Assembly: GCA_900618425.1 (NCBI GenBank)
Contig: UZAN01040123.1
Coordinates: forward strand, 18,300 to 82,299
Reading direction: 5' to 3'
Length of the DNA stretch: 64,000 nt
From: Echinostoma caproni
Taxonomy: Eukaryota > Platyhelminthes > Trematoda > Plagiorchiida > Echinostomatidae
Shown here: one piece after another, positions 59,463 to 64,000 of the stretch
Layout: every line of letters starts with the position of its first letter
Numbering within the stretch: position 1 is the stretch's first letter
Translations under genes and position numbers: made by a program
Notes under the pieces: generated by a model
Databases searched by the model: none
What the model was told of the DNA's origin: nothing
Seen by the model: only the letters and a program-made list of their open reading frames with translations

Positions 59463-60893
59463 TAAGGCTGCATGAAATGTGCTTCGGGTTATTTGTTTTA
59501 TTCGTAGCTGGAGACGTCTTTTCGTCTCGTTCGAACGGGATGGTCAAGTAAATTTTCTTTTTAGGGGCATTAGGTACTTTTTGCTTAACTGTTGTGTCTT
59601 CCGCGTATCTTTTGACGAACTTCAGAGGGTATCCATTTTCGATGAGAGTCGACTGAATTGAAAGATTGCTGTCCAAGGACTCTTCTGTACAAATTCAACG
59701 AGCTCGTGTGAATAGAGTACGAACAAGGGCATGCTTGTAACTTATAGGACAGTAACTTTCGAAGTTTACGTACTGACCGGTCCATGTCGGCTTATGAAAC
59801 ACGGAGCGGTTCAGTGTACCACCTTCTCTACTCGCTAGGTGTACATCAAGGAACTGAAANTGTAAACTCAAGATCCTTGTGGCAGCTGTTCATGTCCTCC
59901 AACAGTTGATTTGCTTGATCAACATTGTCAACAAGGACGAACGTGTCATCAATATATCGGGTGTATAGCTAAGTTTTTTGTATGGACTCCTGAAGTTTGG
60001 TGGTCTCTACATGCCCCATAAATATATCAGCTAGCACAGGTCCAAGTGGGCTACCCATTGCCACACCATCTGTTTGTCTGTATAACTTTCCATTGGAAGA
60101 GAACTGTACGTTTTTTGTGCACAATAGGAGCAAAGATTTAAGTAAATCTGGTGGAAAGTTCACTGCATGGGCATGCTGGCACACTATGTCAATGGTCTCT
60201 TCGATTGGGAGATTAGTAAAAAGAGAACAAACATCATAGGAAACCATGTGTTTGCCGGAGACATTAAGATTACGAACTCAAAGGAATCTTTTAAACTGTG
60301 GATTGGTAGTTTGTCACGAATCGGTTTGATTAATTTCGATAGTCAACGAGCCAGCTTCTGATGAGGTGCACCAACCATCAACAAAATTGGCCTAAGCGGA
60401 ACAGCATCCTTGTGAATCTTTGGGAGACCATAAAGACGGGGAAGGCGTGACCCACGAGGTGTCAACGAAAATGCAGTTTTGTTATCGATCAAGCCTTCTG
60501 AAACAATTTATTTTATTATATTTTATCCCGTTTATCCCGTTTCGAGTTTTCCTCTACAAAACGGGCACCATTCTTGAGAATAGACAGCATCTTGTTGATG
60601 TAATCTTGCTTGTTTAATAGGACTGCACCTGATCCTTTATCCAGTCTTAAGAGGATCACATCCTCATTTCGACGACGTCCCTGGAGAGAATCCCAATGAA
60701 TTTTGGATATTGGACAGTCCTTCTCAGTCCACTCAATGGAAATCTGAGTGGCAAAATCGACAGCACGAGCTCTAAACCAACTACATGAATCTGTAGAAAT
60801 GGGCTCCAGATCAGATAATTGTTCATAAAAATAACCTTGATTGTCATTGTACGTATGCAGTTGATTGAGAGAACACGAAATAACTGAATTCAT
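59463..60893 (-). pseudogene. PLE2 reverse transcriptase, broken
   Basis: Pieces in order on the minus strand: 60893-60516 (VILLRLDKGSGAVLL, the DKG block); about 60455-60360 (RLYGLPKIHK); 60247-59969 (SYDVCSLFTNLP, then GVAMGSPLGPVLADIFM); about 59970-59870 (YTRYIDDTFVLVDN with catalytic Asp pair); 59785-59425 (connector region with LRKLLSYKLQACPCSYS). Stops and frameshifts between the blocks show that it is inactive. One N lies at 59860. Confidence 0.85.
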
Positions 60894-61450
60894 GTTATCC
60901 TGCTGAAATGTGGCTCTTCTTCGCCGTGATGAAATTCGGTAAGGGAACTGGATGTATGAAAAATGCTAGTGTTCCACTGGTTCTGTACATAGAGCTGGTT
61001 AACTATATCCTCGTCTGTTGAAATGATGGGTATCAATCGGTAGATACCAATTTTTGAGTTCCATTTATGCAAGCTCTCTTGACCTATTAATGATAAATGG
61101 AAAACTGCCATAAAAGCATCATCCTCAAGGAGGATTCTCCTAAGTAATGACCTACTAGTTGTACCTTAGCACTGTGGAGAAATTTGCAAAGCTCATTGGT
61201 AGATTGAATGATTTTGTAATCTGAGGGCTGCGACCCTCCTCTGTTTTCTTACAAATCCTCTCTACTTACTCTTAGACAATTTGCTCAAGTTATATATTCC
61301 ATAGCTTCTTCAATTAATAGAGGGTCTGATTACGTTCTTTTTTTATTGATAACAGTAGGAATTTCGGGTCCTCTGATTACGAAATTCCTATCCACTATCT
61401 TTCTATTTTCACCCTGAGGCCTGATAGATTGAACATTTCTATCGACTATT
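60890..61450 (-). pseudogene. PLE2 N-terminal region, degraded
   Basis: 61111-60890 reads FHLSLIGQESLHKWNSKIG and ends EFHHGEEEPHFSRIT, just before the next block in another frame. Farther upstream, about 61440-61335, the minus strand reads QGENRKIVDRNFVIRGPEIP. Both look like the leader part of a PLE protein. The start of the element is not fixed. Confidence 0.55.
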
Positions 61451-62479
61451 TCTCCCACAGAACTTTCTCCTCAATTTTATTTTCATTCATTCTTTTGGTC
61501 TCTGTGTAGAATTATTCTTCCCATCTCACACAAGTTCCTATCATGCAGCTATGCTGGACATCTGGTAATATGATCTGGTTTATTGTCTCCCCTCAGACTT
61601 ACGATTACCTATGTCAGCTTTTATTTGGTCTTTGTCCCAATTTCGGAGGCTTTATCCAGCTCGAATAATGTTGCTTTTAGGCTTAAAGAAAACTCTCTTT
61701 GTTAAACCGTTGTTAGCAGGGAGATCATTCACAAGGCCTACCATGAAATACCCCGGAAGTTATCTTGCCATATAAGGAGTCCCGGTTCAAACATAATGAA
61801 AAGATCTGTATTATGGTTGAACGTTTGGCTCTCCACGGTTTATGAATTACCTTATCTTAAAAATCCTTAAGTTTGGGTAAACCCGCATTCTTCCACGTTC
61901 GTCGTACTATTCCTCAATATTAATCTCCGGCCCAAAATCAAAATGCTATCTTAATTTCCAGATCCCCTAAAATTCTTTCCCATTCCAGTGGTATTACCAA
62001 GAATTTCTTCCTTGATTTCATTGTATCCTAAATCTTTTGATGAGTGTGACCGATCGCTCAGTTACATACTATCTACTGAAGATCAACGTCCTTATTTTCA
62101 TCCTAATAAGTGTATCTCATCCACTTATTCAGTACGAATTTCGGTTTCTTCCTGCGTGTACAACTCACACTTGCCATGCCCGATTCTCGGCAAACACAAC
62201 AACCATCACTGTGGACCTGATAAATCACAAATCCTTGTAATGCCTTCTTCTTTATATTGCATGCATTTCATTTCCATCTACAATAACTTGTCTAAACTAC
62301 TGAAACGTCATGCTACGCACTCGTAAACACTTTGTCGGCATAAGCACCCTTTGGGAGAACTCAGTATATTCGTGTTTGTATACCAGAACAACTCATCGCA
62401 CTTGGTTATTTTTCTCCGACTCATGTCCTCATTTGTCCAGTAATATGTTCATTCCCTGTTCACAATCTTCCATCCGCAG
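61451..62479. other. Pyrimidine-rich stretch upstream of the 62480 exon
   Basis: The plus strand is markedly T/C-rich. Part of it may still be the leader of the minus-strand PLE2. ORFs at 61988-62326 and 62037-62240 overlap and show no domain. No gene supported. Confidence 0.45.
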
Positions 62480-62590
62480 GAAGAACCTCATGCACCTGTC
62501 ACACCGGTGCCGGAGAAAACAGAAAATGTTGAGCCCGTGCAACCATCACCAGTTCACCATTATCAAAATCCTTTGGCTGTGCTAACCAAG
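62480..62590 (+). CDS. Exon of the multi-LIM gene, Pro-rich
   Basis: A 111-nt exon between CTTCCATCCGCAG and AAG|GTAACT, phase 0 at both ends. It reads EEPHAPVTPVPEKTENVEPV, QPSPVHHYQNPLAVLTK. Pro/Val/Glu-rich and clearly protein-like. It resembles the other linker exons. Membership of the same gene is inferred from strand, phase and composition across a 14.5-kb intron. Confidence 0.75.
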
Positions 62591-63906
62591 GTAACTCATC
62601 TGGCGACCTGAAGTGTAGTAAAAGTCAGGGAATGCTAAGGCAATTTTTTTCATTTCTTGAAAACTGGCTTAACGTGGAGGCAGTGCTTCATTCAAAGGTA
62701 TTGTTAATGAGCCATTTTCACCATCCGCGTATCTGATCTCACATTGGAAAATATGCTAACCCAACGTAAATCATTGATTAGAGAGGTTCATGTGAAAACT
62801 GTTTAGAGCTATTCTCCGATAACACAACTTTTGCTTGTCTGGCAAGTTCGTACCCATCAATTATTTCCTTTAGGTTAATTTACATACACCAGTACTTGAT
62901 GCCACTAATACCTCTCACAAGGCAAACTGTACCAATTAATTCCTTGTTGTAAATTAACTCATTATAAATTTAAACGCACACACACACTTTTGCACCACTA
63001 TTCAGTAGTTTTACTCAGAAAAGATTCTGAATTCTGTTGACAAAGTATTGAAAATCGGTTTACATAGCTCGGGTGAACTGAATTCCAGTTCGCCTGTTCG
63101 CTGATCATGGCAATTTGTTTACAAACGTTTCATCGCCAATCGAGGTGACATCATCACTGCTTTTGAAGTGGCCACTTCCGAATACTTATTGGAGATTCCA
63201 TGAGACTTAAAAGAAATTCAGGATAACCATTTCTGAATAAAGCATGTGATATTCTCCTTAGTGCTTCAATTTCAGATTGTTTGATGCATTGAATGAATAT
63301 AATGTTTTTGTTGACGTTTATCAATAGCAACGTAGATGTCCAGTTTCAGTAGCATCAGATTAATCGATATACAATTCCTTGTCTCCGTTGAGGGATTTTA
63401 AATCACAAACATCAAACATTTGACCTTATTTGGGCTCTTGAAATAGCTTTTGAAAGACAGCTTCATGTGCACTTCAGTAAGCACCCGTCCTGCATCTCTA
63501 ATTGATCTCTTGGAAGTATTGGATTGATACGTTGTTCCTTCTGATGAGAGGTTCTTGTTAGCTCATGACGATAGATTGCAAATCTCGACGTTTTCGGGAT
63601 AAAAAGATGATTATTTTAGGAAATACTTCGCATTCATCAAGATGATGAAGCAGTTCTACAAGTCATCGATTTTATGATCTGTATTCAGCACGCAATCTGT
63701 TTTTTAAATACAAGCTTCGTGACGGTAATATACACGAATCGAGATGCGATTGCAAAATGCAGCCTATTTGAACCAAGTAGTCATCACTTTTTATTAACAA
63801 CTCAAAAACTAGTTTGTTTGCGAGGTTCATGGCACATTAAGCATATAAATTCCAGTCATTCCGATGAATGTATCGTTGAATCGTACTTGCGCGTAAAACG
63901 TTTCAG
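62591..63906. other. Intron with a PLE1-type fragment
   Basis: AT-rich apart from the repeat fragment at 63038-63165. Its 3' end has a CGTTTCAG acceptor. No other element recognised. Confidence 0.6.
63038..63165 (-). repeat. Solo fragment of PLE1-type terminal region
   Basis: The minus strand reads GATGAAACGTTTGTAAACAA, a CAGCGAACAGGCG word, GAATTCAGTTCACCCGAGCT and ends GATTTTCAATACTTTGTC, matching the right end of PLE1 including the region before its terminal repeat. No coding part is attached. A host exon separates it from PLE2. Confidence 0.75.
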
Positions 63907-64000
63907 CAGGATAGCGTGTTTTCAATGTCATCACTTCACCGAGGCCACCATTTTGAAGTGAGGCCGCCTTCAGCAACACTTCACAACAGAAGTGGAGCGT
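63907..64000 (+). CDS. Exon of the multi-LIM gene, cut by the window edge
   Basis: After a GTAAAACGTTTCAG acceptor the phase-0 frame is open to the end of the window: QDSVFSMSSLHRGHHFEVRP, PSATLHNRSGA. A possible donor, GAA|GTGAGG, occurs at 63958, in which case the exon would be 51 nt; the frame also continues beyond it with protein-like residues. Ser/His-rich, no domain. Confidence 0.6.

Larger units (their letters stand above)
59067..61450 (-). mobile_element. Penelope-like element 2 (PLE2), minus strand
   Basis: Coding blocks run right to left. The N-terminal part is degraded (about 61450-60890). The reverse transcriptase follows with LRLDKGSGAVLLNKQDYI, RLYGLPKIHKDAVPLRPIL, MVSYDVCSLFTNLPIEETID, DGVAMGSPLGPVLADIFM and YTRYIDDTFVL. 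The GIY-YIG domain comes last (59462-59067). Frameshifts or stops occur near 60890, 60355 and 59970. The motif versions differ from PLE1 (YIDD against YVDD, GVAMGSPLGPVLA against GTPMGSPISG), so it is a different PLE lineage. Both ends are approximate. Confidence 0.88.
10590..64000 (+). other. Multi-LIM protein gene, span of the model (3' end beyond window)
   Basis: Span of the exon set listed separately. All exons lie on the plus strand and their phases join without conflict, except where uncertain ends are noted. The predicted protein has five LIM domains spaced by linkers of about 25 to 140 residues. The LIM sequences, with CxxCxKxVYxxER and CFRCxxC, resemble the EPLIN/MICAL style of LIM domain. 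I do not recognise a specific orthologue. The locus is large because its introns hold retroelements, including two Penelope-like elements between the exons at 47836 and 62480. No promoter, start codon or polyadenylation site could be fixed. Confidence 0.85.

Noticed and set aside
1..64000. tRNA genes, rRNA genes, CRISPR arrays, bacterial promoters or operons
   Set aside because: None was seen by eye, and the intron-exon structure is eukaryotic. A tRNAscan-SE and Infernal run would settle the RNA genes.

Overview
The window looks like AT-rich, intron-rich nuclear DNA from an invertebrate animal, most likely a flatworm and probably a trematode. The basis is short protein-like exons bounded by good GT/AG sites, long introns, remnants of CR1-like and other non-LTR retrotransposons, and two Penelope-like elements (PLEs) with a GIY-YIG endonuclease downstream of the reverse transcriptase. 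The species call is inference. No prokaryotic operon, tRNA, rRNA or CRISPR array was seen. Two assembly gaps (13237-13459 and 54899-55745) and single N bases at 20644 and 59860 limit reading.

The main content is one large plus-strand gene running from about 7.8 or 10.6 kb off the right edge. It encodes a protein with five LIM zinc-binding domains (here A to E) separated by Pro/Ser/Thr-rich linkers. Every LIM domain is split by an intron at the same codon and in the same phase: a first-half exon (140 nt in A, C, D and E; 125 nt in B) carries C-x2-C-x17-H-x2-C-x2-C-x2-C, and a second-half exon (74 nt; 71 nt in B) carries the final zinc pair. Domains: A 17063-17202 + 20781-20854; B 21197-21321 + 23740-23810; C 25568-25707 + 27784-27857; D 34121-34260 + 34858-34931; E 46305-46444 + 46647-46720. 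Linker exons at 20979, 23900, 28413, 28758, 29952, 36043, 43383, 43955, 45658, 47268, 47635, 47836, 62480 and 63907 join in compatible phases. D and E are each followed by an 86-nt linker exon, so a three-exon cassette appears to have been duplicated. D and E end in the usual C-x2-H; A, B and C instead have a C-x3-C arrangement.

Mobile and repeated DNA fills the introns and flanks: a diverged tandem duplication (1-1460); a non-LTR reverse-transcriptase remnant interrupted by a second, TTTGAC-tailed element (2549-3250); an inverted CR1-like 3' end (5785-6240); a retroelement-like repeat duplicated around a gap (12.9-13.8 kb); a palindrome with about 205-bp arms containing a PLE fragment and a small TA-flanked transposon (30512-31422); a frameshifted PLE with 69-bp direct terminal repeats (51225-53898); and a second, different PLE on the minus strand (about 59067-61450) with an inverted partial copy beside it.

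LIM domains generally bind proteins, often at actin or adhesion structures. A spaced five-LIM protein is therefore probably a scaffold; that is family knowledge and was not tested here. I could not assign an orthologue.
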